A DNA stretch of 64,000 bases from Ctenopharyngodon idella (taxonomy: Eukaryota; Chordata; Actinopteri; Cypriniformes; Xenocyprididae), in assembly GCF_019924925.1 (NCBI RefSeq), contig NC_067231.1, forward strand, positions 2,509,501-2,573,500, read 5' to 3'. Of this stretch, positions 10,752-23,015 are shown one piece after another. Made by a program: the position numbers and the translations under genes. Under the pieces are notes generated by a model. That model did no database searches, was not told the origin of the DNA, and was given only the letters and a program-made list of their open reading frames with translations. Every line of letters begins with the position of its first letter. Within the stretch, counting starts at the first letter, position 1.

Positions 10752-12765
10752 AGCACAAATTGCTAATCCATCAATATTAATTTTCATATACTTTAGCATG
10801 AGAAAAATATGCCCCATTTAAGCCTATTTTAAGAGACAGTAGTGATCATGTTTCCATGCGCTTCAACTTGATCTACACAGTAAATCATCATCATCAGCTC
10901 CCATCTGCCTTTCTCTGAGTGTCACAGTAGTATGGATTACACTGCCGCGTGTCTGATGATAGCAGTGTGTCAATCACCACGACGCAGCAGCTTGTGGACC
11001 GAAGATCATCAGGGTCTCTGAGGACAGAATTAACTGAGATGAGAGGGACAGAGATGGAAAAGAGACAGAGCAGGTGCTCCCTGGTTACTGATGAACTACC
11101 GCTCGTGATCTTTTGTTTGCTAATAAAAAGGAGGGGTGGGGGTGGAGGATATATCACTGTAATAAATCACATATACTGTGATTTATAACAGTGATATATT
11201 ATAATACAACAAATAGCCAAAATATTATAATATTATGATATGTTTACAAATCAGACAAAACTGTGAGAGTTCTTCCCAAGAACTTTAAACTAGACTTACA
11301 CTGTATTTAATGTTTACTGCTTCCTCGTTACAGCGTAACATGTTGATTCAGAGAGCTGTTAATGAAGACACTTATGTAATATTGTGTAATACACATATTT
11401 ATGATTGATTTTTATGACTGATATTTACCTACGCAAAACAAACAATCCCTGTTATGCATCTAAATTACAGCAGGAACAAAAATGGTTGACAAACTTAACG
11501 ATTCTGGTTCCTTTAATGAGCCTTTTAGCACTTCATAGGAAACTAACACAACTACAAATAAAAAAAAGTTTTAAAATATATAAAAATACAATTATTTTAC
11601 AGCATTTTTGTGGTTATTACATACAGTATTTGTTCTGAACGTGTAAGTGAAGAATCACTTTGACCAGTTCAGTGAGTCGTTATGTTGATTCAAACTGATG
11701 TTTGAATCATACTTCACTGGCGTCGAAAGTTTATTTTTGAGACAATGCTGTGGAAAACTGTTTTATATTTTCGTCATTATTGTGCAAAATAATGTTTTTG
11801 ACAGTGCACTGTGCATCAGAAATGACTCAGATATTCAAGAGCCATTAAAGGAATCATTCAGTTCCAGTATTTTTGGACCGGTTCTCATTTCCACTAATTA
11901 AAGGGTCAGTCCCTCTGGTGTTAAAAATGCTTGGAAAAGCATAACCTGACATTTCTTGACATCTATCCTGTTATCAGCTAAGATCCACCACCACCCACAA
12001 GTGGTTTGATGTCCTTTAAGATGCTGCTCAGGGGAATCAATTAGCAAATGTACGTGCTTCACATTTGGAGCCATTTGCATCATGTGAGTTTCACAGCGGC
12101 GACATGGCTTCATGTGTGCTGACCACTGGTGTTTTTTGCAGAGGTAATAGCAGCTTTTCACAGTCATGAACACTGTGAACTAGTGGTTAGCTTAATCACG
12201 GAGCGTTCGGGGAACAGTCTGGTTTTAGCACAGTGTAAAGTTGTCAGGCATGTGATTTAGGTGACATGAACAAAACCGGCCATCGGTGGTTTACTTTCGT
12301 TTGTTTATCCAGTCTGCAAATGTTCTGTTAGTGCCTCCTAATAGAAACGAGAGCTTAGATGTTCCTGGAAAAGCCTGACAGACTCCTCCCTCTCCGCTTC
12401 TTATACCACACAGAGTCATCACACATGGCAACAGCTGCGGTCTGCGCATCCCTCACTATACGCTCTCCAGCACCTGACCAATGAGCCTCAGGTTACACTT
12501 CACCCTCGACCTCACGCCAGGGTCAGTGGGTTTGACTGTGGCTGAGGGCAGAAACATAATATGAGCGCATCGCTCATATCACAATATTTAAAATTCAGTG
12601 TTTTTACTCCCAGTGTCCTCACTGACCTGAACACACATACAGCATCTCTCTGAAATACATGATTCAGGTTAGAAAGCTGTGGCAAAATTAAACATTCAAA
12701 CTAAAATAAAATATAAATATTAGTTAAAAATTAGAAATGTTGCCTTGGCAATAATTGAAATGAGG
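10752..12765. other. no gene recognised, 2 kb
   Basis: Minor ORFs of 67-91 codons show no domain. A minus-strand TATA-like GGTATAAGAAG occurs near 12403-12413 but no downstream exon is evident. Confidence 0.4.
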
Positions 12766-12965
12766 GTTGCACTTTATTTTAAGGTGTCCATGTTACAGTG
12801 TAATTATACATTTAAGTACTGAGTAATATTAATTAACAACATGTACTTACTATAGGGTTAGGGTTAGGATTAGTTGCATGTTATTATGCATGATTTACTG
12901 TTATTAATACAGTTAGTACATGTAATATATGTAACAAGGACACCGTAAAATAAAGTCTTACTGAA
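12766..12965. mobile_element. 200-bp MITE, 'CACTTTATTTTAAGGTGTCC' family
   Basis: The left end CACTTTATTTTAAGGTGTCC pairs with the right end GGACACCGTAAAATAAAGT. The interior holds a short GGGTTAGGGTTAGG run. This is a common cyprinid non-autonomous family (recognised from memory). Confidence 0.7.
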
Positions 12966-13170
12966 ATAAGTTGTTCAAATTATTAACTAGAAATAAAAAC
13001 TAAAACTAACTAAAACTGAAATAAAAATAAACCCTAAAGAGCAATATTTTAAAATAACAAAAATCTTAAAAAATGATAAAAGCATTTAAGAAATTACTAA
13101 AAATTAAACTAAAATGAAAAAAAAAGCTAATTCAAAATATGAATAAAACTATATAAAAAAATAAAACTAT

Positions 13171-13669
13171 CACTACCGCTCAAAAGTTTTTAAAAGAAGT
13201 TTTGTCTGCTCACCAAGGCTGCATTTATTTAATTAATTAAAATACAGTACAAACAGTAATATTGTGAAATATTATTACAATTTAAAATAACTGTTTTCTG
13301 TGTAAATATATGTTAAAATGTAATTTATTCCTGTGATCAAAGCTGAATTTTCAGTATCATTACTCCAGTCTTCAGTGTCACATGATCCTTCAGAAATCAT
13401 TCTAATATGAAGATTTGATGCTCAAGAAACATTGATTGTGTACAATTGAACAAAATATTTGTGTACATTTTTTTTCATGATTCTTTGATGAACAGAAAGT
13501 TCAAAAGAATAAGTTTATTTAAAATATCTTTTGTAACATTATAAATGTCTTTACTGTCACTTTTGATCGATTTAATGCATCCTTGCTGAATAAAAGTATT
13601 AATTTCTTTAAAAATAAATAAATAAATAAAAAAAAATTCTTACTGACCCCAAACTTTTGAACGGTAGTG
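13171..13669 (+). mobile_element. hAT-like MITE, 'CACTACCG...CGGTAGTG' family, full copy
   Basis: It begins CACTACCGCTCAAAAGTTT and ends AAACTTTTGAACGGTAGTG. The interior includes GCTCACCAAGGCTGCATTTA and CACATGATCCTTCAGAAATC, shared with copies at 13679, 17433, 38129, 40838 and 59461. Confidence 0.75.
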
Positions 13670-13678
13670 TATAATGTT

Positions 13679-14069
13679 ACAAAAGCTTTGTATTTCAGAT
13701 AAATGCTCTTTTGAACTTTCTATTCATCAAATAATCCTGAAAAAAAAAGTACACAACTGTTTTCAACATTGATAATAATCAGAAATGTTTCTTGAGCAGA
13801 AAATCATCATATTAGAATGATTTCTGAAGGATCATGTGATACTGAAGACTGGAGTAATGATGCTGAAAATTCAGCTTTGATCACAGGAATAAATTACATT
13901 TTAACATATATTCATATAGAAAACAGCTATTTTAAACTGTAATAATATTTCACAATATTAGTGTATTTTACTGTATTTTTAATTAAATAAATGCAGCCTT
14001 GGTGAGCAGAAGAGACTTCTTTTAAAAACATTAAAAATCTCACCGATCCCAAACTTTTGAGCGGTAGTA
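13679..14069 (-). mobile_element. same MITE family, inverted adjacent copy
   Basis: This is the reverse-complement orientation of the neighbouring copy, ending ATCCCAAACTTTTGAGCGG. Together the two form a head-to-head inverted pair with almost no spacer, able to fold into a long hairpin. Confidence 0.75.
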
Positions 14070-15554
14070 TATATACACATGTATATACAGAACACAAATA
14101 TTATTGCAGTACATTTTACAAGAAAATACTTGATTGCTTCTACTAAGAAACTACTGCTGTTTCTTTGCAATTTTTTTGTGAAATTTATAAGCAATTTCTG
14201 AGTGAAAATTGTTTCTACACCAATATTTTTTTCCAGTACAGTGTTTGAATTCATCATGCTTTACTTATTTCTTGTTCCTGTTGTAGTGTGTTATTATAGA
14301 AACTAAGAGCGCATTTACACATTCTGACAAGCGCGTCACTTGTGCCTTTGCATCATTTTGAGAAGATGATGAAGAAGTTGTAGTATTACGCTTACGTTAT
14401 GAACATATCTGAATATTCTTACATGCATTGGATGAGTTTGGGTGAGTTACAGTTATTAACCCAATACAATTGGATCAATCCCTAACATTATCAACTATGA
14501 CCGGAATATTTAAAACTATCATATATAGACTTTTCTTCTTCAAAGTGCATTGATAATATCTCGAAGTGCTATTTTAACAGTATGTTTTATCATTATGATC
14601 TGCATTTTCTTCTCCGTTATCTTGATAAAATCAGAAACTCTTTTAGCCAGTAATATCATTGACGAGATTAATCTCTGAGCACACTGTAAGAGAAACTAAG
14701 CTGAGACAGTTATATGGCTGTAATATATTATCTGACAGGGTGTGCCAGTGTTTAAACAGGTTTAATTTTTCATTAACGTTGTCAGAAAGGGTCTCAATTA
14801 AGTGGCAGGGGAAAAATCAATATCCTATCAGTGACTTAACAGAGAAACATTAAAATACAAACATCTAGTTGGTGGTACCTTTTTATGCATCAATGAGCAA
14901 TTGCGTTCTACTAAACAACACGTGTGTGTTTTTAAAATACAGTTTTAATCAGCGTGATATACAGCTATAGATCATCTCTTAGTGTTTCTACTGGCCGCTT
15001 CACTTAACCTTTGACCCCTGAGGAAAACCTCTGCCAAATAAAAATAATCATCTCGTGTGACTCTCTGTCTTGCCGCGAGTGTATTTGCGTTTGAAGCCTT
15101 TAGATGAATCATGTATTTTCATTGAGTGTATTACTGTTTGGTTACTTTGGAAAAACAAATATTCTCAGCGGGTCGTCCACTGTGGATTTCCACGGAGCAT
15201 GATGACCTTTATTCAACCAAATAATGGAGAGGAAAGAGCGATGTGTGTGTTTTGGTAAAAACCTGAGTGCTCACAGGAAGTAAAAGATACAAATTGGTGG
15301 GCCTGAAAAAGCACTAAAGAAGTATAATGACGGAAACCAGTCAATTTGAGTCAAGTCACCTTTATTTTTACAGTATAGATTGTGTGAAGTCGCTTCACAG
15401 TAATAAACAGGAAAATAACAATTAATCGATCAAAATAACAATCAATCAAACTTCATCAAATAGTAATATTTAATATCATGTGCATTTATGCTGTTGCATG
15501 GATTAAAGAGTGCTTATGCATTAAAAAACACTTGTTTTATTAACCAGTTGTTAT
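14070..15554. other. no gene recognised, 1.5 kb
   Basis: No exon, RNA gene or complete repeat identified. The end (about 15.35-15.45 kb) resembles a dispersed sequence, TCACCTTTATTTTTACAG, seen in cyprinid repeats. Confidence 0.4.
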
Positions 15555-15660
15555 ACTCTATGTCCCTGCTGAAAATAAGCTTAAACTAGTCTAAGATGTT
15601 TAGCTGGTTTAGGCTTTAGAAACTAGGAGACCAGCTATGACCAGCAAACCATCTTAGGCA
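15555..15660. repeat. MITE fragment with ACCAGC/GCTGGT inverted motifs
   Basis: TTAGCTGGTTTAGGC and GACCAGCTATGACCAGC motifs are arranged in inverted orientation, typical of a small dispersed foldback in cyprinids. It abuts the TTAA element at 15662. Confidence 0.5.
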
Positions 15661-15661
15661 T

Positions 15662-16568
15662 TTAAAGGGATAGTTCACCCAAAAATGAAAATTATCCCAT
15701 GATTTACTCACCCTCAAGCCATCCTAGGTGTATATGACTATCCTATTTCAGATGAACACAATCAGAGTTATCAAATATCCTGAGTCTTCCAAGCTTTATA
15801 ATGGGAGTGAATGGTGCTCCTGATTTTCCAAAAAAGTGCATCCATCCATCATAAAAGATATCCATATGGCTCCAGGGGGTTAATAAAGGCCTTCTGAAGT
15901 GAAACGATGGGTTTTTCTAAGAAAAATATCCATATTTAAAACTTCAAAAACTACAATAAATAGTTTCTGGTGACTTGCACCACAAGAGTAACCCGTGACG
16001 CAATGGATGAAGCAGGATGTAGGAGTATCGTAAGCTTATACACCTCTCACGGTTTAAACAAATAGGACTGGACAACAAACTCAAGCTCCTCTTCTCTTAT
16101 ACTGACATCCTCTGACATTTCTCTTTAAAGATTCTCATTTTAGACTTCTAATTCATGACCAGTGTTTTGTTTTGCTATATCTTCTGCGCTTCTGCGTTCC
16201 TCATGCGTTGGGTCAGAGGTTACTCTTCCACCACAAATCGATGTGTAGGGCCATCTGCTGGAAGCAAGTTATTATAGTTAATAAAGTTTTAAATATGGAT
16301 ATTTTCTTACAAAAACCCATCGCTTCGCTTCAGAAGGCCTTTATTAACCCCCTGGAGCCGTATGGATTACTTTTATGATGGATGGATGTGCTTTTTTGGA
16401 CTTCTAAATCAGGAGCACCATTCACTCAAGCTTGGAAGAGCCATGGATATTTTTTAAATATAACTCCGATTGTGTTTGTCTGAAAGAAGACATATATACA
16501 CCTAGGATGGCTTGAGAGTGAGTAAATCATAGGATTATTTTTATTTTTGGGGTGAACTATCCCTTTAA
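15662..16568. mobile_element. TTAA-target foldback element, 0.9 kb
   Basis: The outer ends are TTAA|AGGGATAGTTCACCC at the left and GGTGAACTATCCCT|TTAA at the right. The inner arms are also inverted over about 300 bp, for example CCAGGGGGTTAATAAAGGCC at about 15.88 kb against GGCCTTTATTAACCCCCTGG at about 16.34 kb. The element therefore forms a long hairpin with a loop of a few hundred bases. No transposase is present. The TTAA duplication is consistent with piggyBac- or Kolobok-type mobilisation. Confidence 0.8.
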
Positions 16569-17373
16569 GCAGCACTTTTATACTCATTGAATACACTCAG
16601 CATCCCAGTGCCTCTCACATTTTGTAATGGACACACATATGAGCAGAAGAAACGTGTAAGACCTTTCTTATCTATTTCTGCATTTCTAATCGCTGACTTT
16701 AACACGCATGTGTGTGTGAAGAATAAAAACAAAGTGCACGTGATCAGAGGAAAAGCAAACAATGGTGTGTTATGGAGACGGAGCGCTCTGCGCTCATAAG
16801 ACCTCCTCCTTCTCGTCAACCTGAGCAAATAAACAAACCAGCGGCAGTCCGACAGACAGAGTGACACGGCTCATGCGCGCACACGCACCGAATCATTTCA
16901 TGCAACATGTTTACTCTTTATGCATCATCAAAAATGGGTATAAAACATTCATTTAATGCGACAGAATAAATATGAAATATTATTATTTGCAAATGCATTT
17001 GCAAAAAAGCATGGTTTTGCATGTCATGTCTGCTTGTATACATGTGTGCACCAAATGCAGAGAATGCTGAAAAGCAAACTTGTCAGCAACTACAAAAATT
17101 TTTAGACTTTGAATACTGTAGAAAGAAATATGCTTGCAAGATGAGCACTGTTGTATCTTACAGGAACAAGAAGTGCTGTACCATGTGATTTGATGGGCTA
17201 GTGAAGTGCCATGCATCAGTTTCTCACGTGCAAACGTGCGCGTGTGTAAGAAGATAAGCCTTTCTTTTCACCAGAAACTCTAATTTCATGTAACCAAACA
17301 GGTGTAGCAGCGCTAAACCATTAGGTAGAGCACATTTGGAGTTAAGATTAACTGTAATCAAACCCAACCTGAC

Positions 17374-17421
<48 letters not shown>

Positions 17422-17432
17422 CAGGTATATAC
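16569..17432. other. no gene recognised; contains (CA)n at 17375-17418
   Basis: Mostly unique sequence ending in a CA dinucleotide run of about 21 units. Confidence 0.5.
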
Positions 17433-17907
17433 TTCAGTTCAAAAGAATGGGGGTTAAGATTTTTTAATGTTTTTGAAAAAAGTCTCTTTTGCTCACCAAG
17501 GCTGCATTTATTTGATCAAAAATGCAGGAAAAAACTGAAATATTATTCCCATTTAAAATAGCTGTTTTCTATGTGAATACATTTTAATATGTAATTTATT
17601 TCTGTGATCAAAGCTGAATTTTCAGTATCATTACTCCAGTCTTCAGTGTCACATGATCCTTCAGAAATCATTCTGATATGATGATTTGCTGCTCAAGAAA
17701 CATTTCTGATTATTATCAGTGATGAAAACAGTTGTGCTGCTTCAGATTTTTGTGTAAACCTGATACATTTTATTTTTCAGTAACCTTCAATGAATAGAAA
17801 ATTCAATAGAACAGCATTTCTTTGAAACTGAAATCTTTTCTAACATTATAAATGTCTTTACTGTCACTTTTGTGTATTAACGGACCCCACAATTTTGAAT
17901 GGTAACG
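17433..17907 (+). mobile_element. hAT-like MITE, 'CACTACCG' family
   Basis: It shares GCTCACCAAGGCTGCATTTA and the CTTCAGTGTCACATGATCC block with the copy at 13171-13669 and has the same orientation. The ends are slightly eroded. Confidence 0.7.
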
Positions 17908-19734
17908 TGTGTGTGAGCGTGTGTACTATATATTATACTGTATTTACTATTAAATATACTATATATAATATACACTATTAAATGTGCTCTAGTATCTTTT
18001 ACTCTAAAGCAGACAAATCTTTTAAATCTTCAGCTGTTGCTGCTTACAGTGTATCTGGGCCTGTTTTAAATCAGAGGTAGTAGTTCAAGGACAATTGAGA
18101 TTATTGCGCAACACTGCCCTCCTGTGTTTAACTGAAATAAGACTGTCATCACTATCTATGTTTTAAAAACAGACAGACAGACAGAGATTTTGTCAGTGGG
18201 GAATTGATTGGATGGTTGTGGTTTGCTATTGGTGGATCTCATGTGAGTGACAGATTGCCCCGCCCTCATCATCAGAGAAGAGATGTCGCTGCAAGAGGGA
18301 GGAAAGTTATTCTGAGGAACATGAATTTAAGACAATAATGATGTGCAGTGATAAATCATTTATAATAAACACTGCAGTATTCCATAAAAAAAAAAAAAAA
18401 AAAAAAATCATGGTTACTTTAAGATTATTTGCATTAGTTACGTTTTAACTTTTAAAGAAATAATTCAAACAAAAACTGTGGACAAACAACATTGGACCCC
18501 ATTGCATTTCACTGTATGGCCATAGAAGAAATTGAAATCATCAAATATGTAATTAGAATTTTTCCTATAACAGCTTGTCATTTATATAGGAATCTTCATG
18601 AACAAAAATGTCGTAATTTAATAATAATAATAATTTCCTGTAACAAAATTCCTATCAACCACACAGCTAAAGGAAGAGGATGTAATGCATCAAGAGAAGA
18701 CAAACATCCCTCCATCAGCGATGTGTGACGGCAGCGTGACCTCCTGCGTGACATGTGGTCATGAAACCCTCTGTGCTTTTTCCTCTTGAGTACTGCATGA
18801 AAACATCTCAGCGGTCGGGACTGATTAACTGTGCTCCATCTGAGCAGAACACCACAGAGAAAGATCATGACAATGCCGGCGTTCAACAGAACACATGACT
18901 ATATAAGGAAGGTTCCCAGGTAAAGGTGAGCTTAACCCTGACCTGGAGGACAATTGACCTGTAATACCGTCTCCATCGTGTCATTTGCTCTCTGTGGCAA
19001 GATTACTGCCAACAAGAAATGTCAATAAGTCTGGGAACTTCTACTTTTCTTTTTATATGATTTGATCTTTTACTACAGAGCACTCGTTCCAGAGTTTGCC
19101 TACCATGTCACGCTTTCACCAACTCTTGAGTCACTGACGTAAGGTTAATTTTGCAATGGTTCCGTAACGCTCTGCCTAAATATTTTTAATGCGGCATAAG
19201 TGTTCATTTAATCAGGCTAGCAAATGTAGGAGCTGCTCGTCTGGCATATGCTTTAGAAGGTTTAACTTTTTACACATACAAGGAGGAATAGAGACTATTT
19301 TTTGAGCCAATCCTCCATAAATGCCATGTGATCAATCACTCTGAAAATGCACAGAGATGATGCCATCACAAATTATGAAGAAGTTCTGGTCTGAGAGTTA
19401 CTGACTTGGGTGCCTGTTTTTATGTAGTGTTGTGTATTACGTTCTTTAAAAAAACGTTCTTGTCTGAGTGTTTTGGAAAGATTTAAACTGAACATATTAG
19501 GCTAAATACCTGTTAATTTTGTGAAAAATAAACAAATTTGCATTTGTTTTTTCGTTGTATTTACTCAAAATTGTTTGGGAAGGATTTACCATTGTTAAAG
19601 GTACATGTCTAGTGGTTAAAAAACAAAACTGCACGCATTTTGTGGAAGAACACTGTTTTGGTTGTGCTCCGGCTTCTGTGTGACTGCTGATGAATGTGGT
19701 TATCCTACTGCTCATAAAACATTCACTACTAGGC
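17908..19734. other. no gene recognised, 1.8 kb; poly(A) run at about 18388
   Basis: No coding exon or complete repeat seen. A run of about 22 A bases lies near 18388-18409. Confidence 0.4.
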
Positions 19735-20440
19735 TTAAAGGGTTATAGTTCATGCAAAAATGAAATTTCTGTCATTAATTACTCACCTTCATGTCATTTC
19801 ACACCTGTAAGACCTTCATTCATCTTCAGAACACAAATTAAGATATTTTGATGAAATCTGAGAGGTATATGACTCAATATAATCAACACTTTCAAGGTCC
19901 AGAAAGGCGCTAAAGACGCTGTTAAAACAGTTGACGTGACGGCAATACTTTGTGTGCACAAAAACAAAACAAAAATAACTTTATTCAACAATCTCTTCTC
20001 TTCCTTGTCATTACGCAGGTGACGCAGTAAGCACAGTGAAGGCTTCCGTGTTTACGTCCGAATGCCGGCTCAGTATTGGCCAAAGCTGCACACGTGATCA
20101 GCACGACTCATGTGATGCTGACGCAGGAGCCGGCCAATAATGAGTCGCCGTTCTGACGTAGACCCTGGAAGCGCTGGACATAAACAACGTATGAGAATGA
20201 CACAGAAGAGAAGAGATTGTTGAATAAAGTCGTTATTTTTGTTTTGTTTTTGCTCACAAAAAGTATTCTAAGGTTGAACCACTGCAGTCACATGACTATT
20301 TTAACAATGTCTTTAGTGCCTTTCTGGACCTTGAAAGTGTTGATTATATTGCTGTCTATGGACGAGTCATAAACCTCTCAGATTTCATCAAAAATATCTT
20401 AATTTGTGTTCTGAAGATGAACGGAGGTCTGTTAGAGAGC
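19735..20440. mobile_element. TTAA-type foldback element (right end eroded)
   Basis: It starts TTAA|AGGGTTATAGTTCATGC and contains TGTCATTAATTACTCACC and CAGAACACAAATTAAGATAT. An inverted arm (TTAATTTGTGTTCTGAAGAT) lies near 20.40 kb. The right terminus is lost where another element begins. Confidence 0.65.
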
Positions 20441-21501
20441 TATATAGCGATTCTTCTGTTCAATAAAATATCTTACTCACCTGCTGAGTAATAAAAAACG
20501 CCATCACGACTTTTACTTTTCAAATCCCTCAGTTCTCGCCATCTCCAAAAAGCTTAGCCAGTGTTGATTCTAGTTTTATCATCACTAACTCTTTCACATT
20601 CTGTTTTTGCCTCTCCTCTGTTCGGAGTTTGTTTAAAACGGGTGATTGCCCCCAAGGTTCGAGATTTAGCTGCTCCGTGCCTTTCCAACCTTTCCGGTGT
20701 CATGAGAAATCGAGTCCCCCCTAGGAATCGGGTCTCCTTTAGGACCCAGGCGGTAATGCCTGATCAAAAGTTGTTATCATAAACTTCATACAATAGTGAA
20801 ATAGGTTATTACATTAAGTGCACAAACAACATGCTTGAAATATAAAATGAATGCCTATATTGCATAATAAAACAAACTGGAAACACAACCATGACTAAAA
20901 AATTTTTTTTTTTTATAAGGATAAGGATTGTTGCAACAAACTGTTCTGTAAAAGTAATTTAGTATTAATTTTACACAATAATCGCAGTGTGGTATAGTAT
21001 ATAATATTACTATTATAAATAAATGCAAAGTACACACAAACATCATTCATTTGAAACATGTAATTGGGAACTATATTGGGAGCAGTTAAATACACCATGT
21101 AATTTAAAAGACATTAATGGTTATAATAACGCATTTTAAACAATATAAATCGCAACGGAATTATAATCAGGCGCTAAAAATACTACCCATTTAAAGTCTG
21201 TTGAACCAATGGGATCGTAAAAATGTCGTAAAGGAGACCCGATTCCTGGGGGGACTCGATTTCTCACCACACCGGAGCAACTTTTCTCTATTTACGGATA
21301 TGACGAGACTCACACGGGCAAGTGACGAATGCACGCAATTTCCCGCGAAAACCATCCCGCCCGTTCTAAAATATAAATGCTTATAAAAGGCTCACAGTGA
21401 ATCAGGGCAAGACAAAACAATGTTTTGGAAGAAGGGTTGATCATGACTCATTATTAAATTTTGTTAATTTTGAACAAAAATATTATAAAGTGCACCTTTA
21501 A
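20441..21501. mobile_element. TTAA-type element interrupted by a GC-rich TIR element
   Basis: The right end GTGCACCTTTAA and inner motifs (TGTTCGGAGTTTGTTTAAA and ATGACGAGACTCACACGGG) resemble the interior of a dispersed cyprinid family. It is split by an inserted element at about 20695-21275. Confidence 0.45.
20695..21275. mobile_element. TIR element with GAGAAATCGAGTCCCCCC ends
   Basis: The left CCGGTGTCATGAGAAATCGA region and AATCGGGTCTCCTTTA are mirrored at the right as TAAAGGAGACCCGATT and CTCGATTTCTCACCACACCG. The inverted termini are about 50 bp long. The interior is about 480 bp of AT-rich sequence with no transposase. Confidence 0.65.
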
Positions 21502-22705
21502 CAGAAAACTATACTGTATAGCCTACTGTACTATATACTTACCATACGGGCCTACATAAAAAAGAAATCCGCTATCTGCAAAGCAAATTTATTACATTTT
21601 ATAAATGACTTTAAGAAAGGATCCTGCCAATGCTGTTCAAGAAGCCATGCTCTCCTTGTTTATCATATTTAACCTGCTGAAAGTGATTTTTATGAAATAT
21701 CAGAGATACAAATGACCTGAAATAAGATTAATTGTTTGGTTTAATTACTTCTGATTGTATTGTTCTCTTCTTTGTAATTGGCTTTGCATAAATAAAATCA
21801 TGTAGGCTATATTTGATATCACACTTCTCTCTGTGAAATCTGTAAACATTAAAAGCATCATTTAGAAAATAGAGGCAATAATAACTGAAGTAGTTATGGC
21901 ATGCTGGAGGAACTTAGATTTGCATGTTTATTTTTGTAAGGAAGGAGAAGCAATATGATGTCGTGTCCAGGAGGGGGCGCTGTGAGATAATATTACAATG
22001 CAGAATTCACTTCACTGTCCGAATTTATTGTTGGGAATACAATACACGTTACATAAAAACCTTGAAAAAAACAACAACAGCGTGGAGGTCGTCAACACTT
22101 TCAGATAGAAAAAAGTTCTGTATATCATTGCTTGTCATTTCTGTGATATAACCTGTTCATGTAATTTCTTCATACAGGGGAAAATAAACTGAGTTTACCT
22201 TATATACATTAGTTGATTTGTGGTTAAAATTCTTTCAGCAGCTAAAAATGGCACATAAGTACAAATTTTCTGACAACAAAATATTAATTTCAGGCTAAAT
22301 ACTGGTATTTCATTAGTTCCAGGTGATATAAAAAATAAGAACAACAACAACAGAAAAACAACGAGAACAAAAGTGCAAAAGGCATAGTACTCTCCAGGTG
22401 AAAACTCTTCAAATGAAAATATTTTTACAGCACGATATATTAAACGATCTACAGTACGCATAGTATCTTGACATAACATCAATTTGTTTAATTCTGGCAC
22501 ATTCTGACCATCACTTAAAGCAACTAATGTCTAGTTAAAGCTTTCTATATATTTAGCGTACAGGACAAAAAATGTAAAGGCATTCAACAAAACATCAATC
22601 ATGTATTATGCAAACTAATCGCCAACTGATATTTTTCACATGTATATTACATACATTCATATTTTATGAAAAGACATTGACAAATAACAATGATGAGAGA
22701 ATATG
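21502..22705. other. no gene recognised, 1.2 kb
   Basis: AT-rich sequence downstream of rab26 with short spurious ORFs only. Confidence 0.4.
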
Positions 22706-22800
22706 GTGGCACTTTATTTTACTCTTCTGCTTATACATACTATGTAGGCTACTTATTATAGTAGTTACAATAACTAACCCTGAACCCTAACCTTAACCCG
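22706..22800. repeat. MITE fragment, 'GGTGGCACTTTATTTTA' family
   Basis: The left end of a CACTTTATTTTA-type MITE is followed by CTAACCCTGAACCCTAACC. The right end is not found. Confidence 0.45.
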
Positions 22801-22819
22801 TGCAGTTATATATTAACCA

Positions 22820-23015
22820 CACTGAAAAAACAAAATGTTGGTTTAGCTTAAAAAAACATAAGTTACCTGGTTGCCTTAAAAATGTTGAGTTCATTGAAAT
22901 TGGTTTAATCAGCAGAAACTCAAAATATTGTGTTATAAGAACCACTTTAATTATTTAAGTTGATCTGACAAAAGAAAAAATGTTGTGATAAATCATAAAA
23001 ATAATTTTTACAGTG
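22820..23015. mobile_element. MITE, CACTGAAAAAA...TTTTTACAGTG
   Basis: A 196-bp element with inverted A/T-rich ends. Interior motifs TTGAGTTCATTGAAATT and ATTATTTAAGTTGAT are shared with 35971-36187. Confidence 0.65.

Noticed and set aside
12395..12420. TATA-like promoter (GGTATAAGAAG, minus strand)
   Set aside because: No downstream exon or ORF of any credible kind on the minus strand. A single motif is not enough.
12854..12880. GGGTTAGGGTTAGG as an interstitial telomere
   Set aside because: Only about two to three units, and it lies inside a MITE family where this run is part of the interior.
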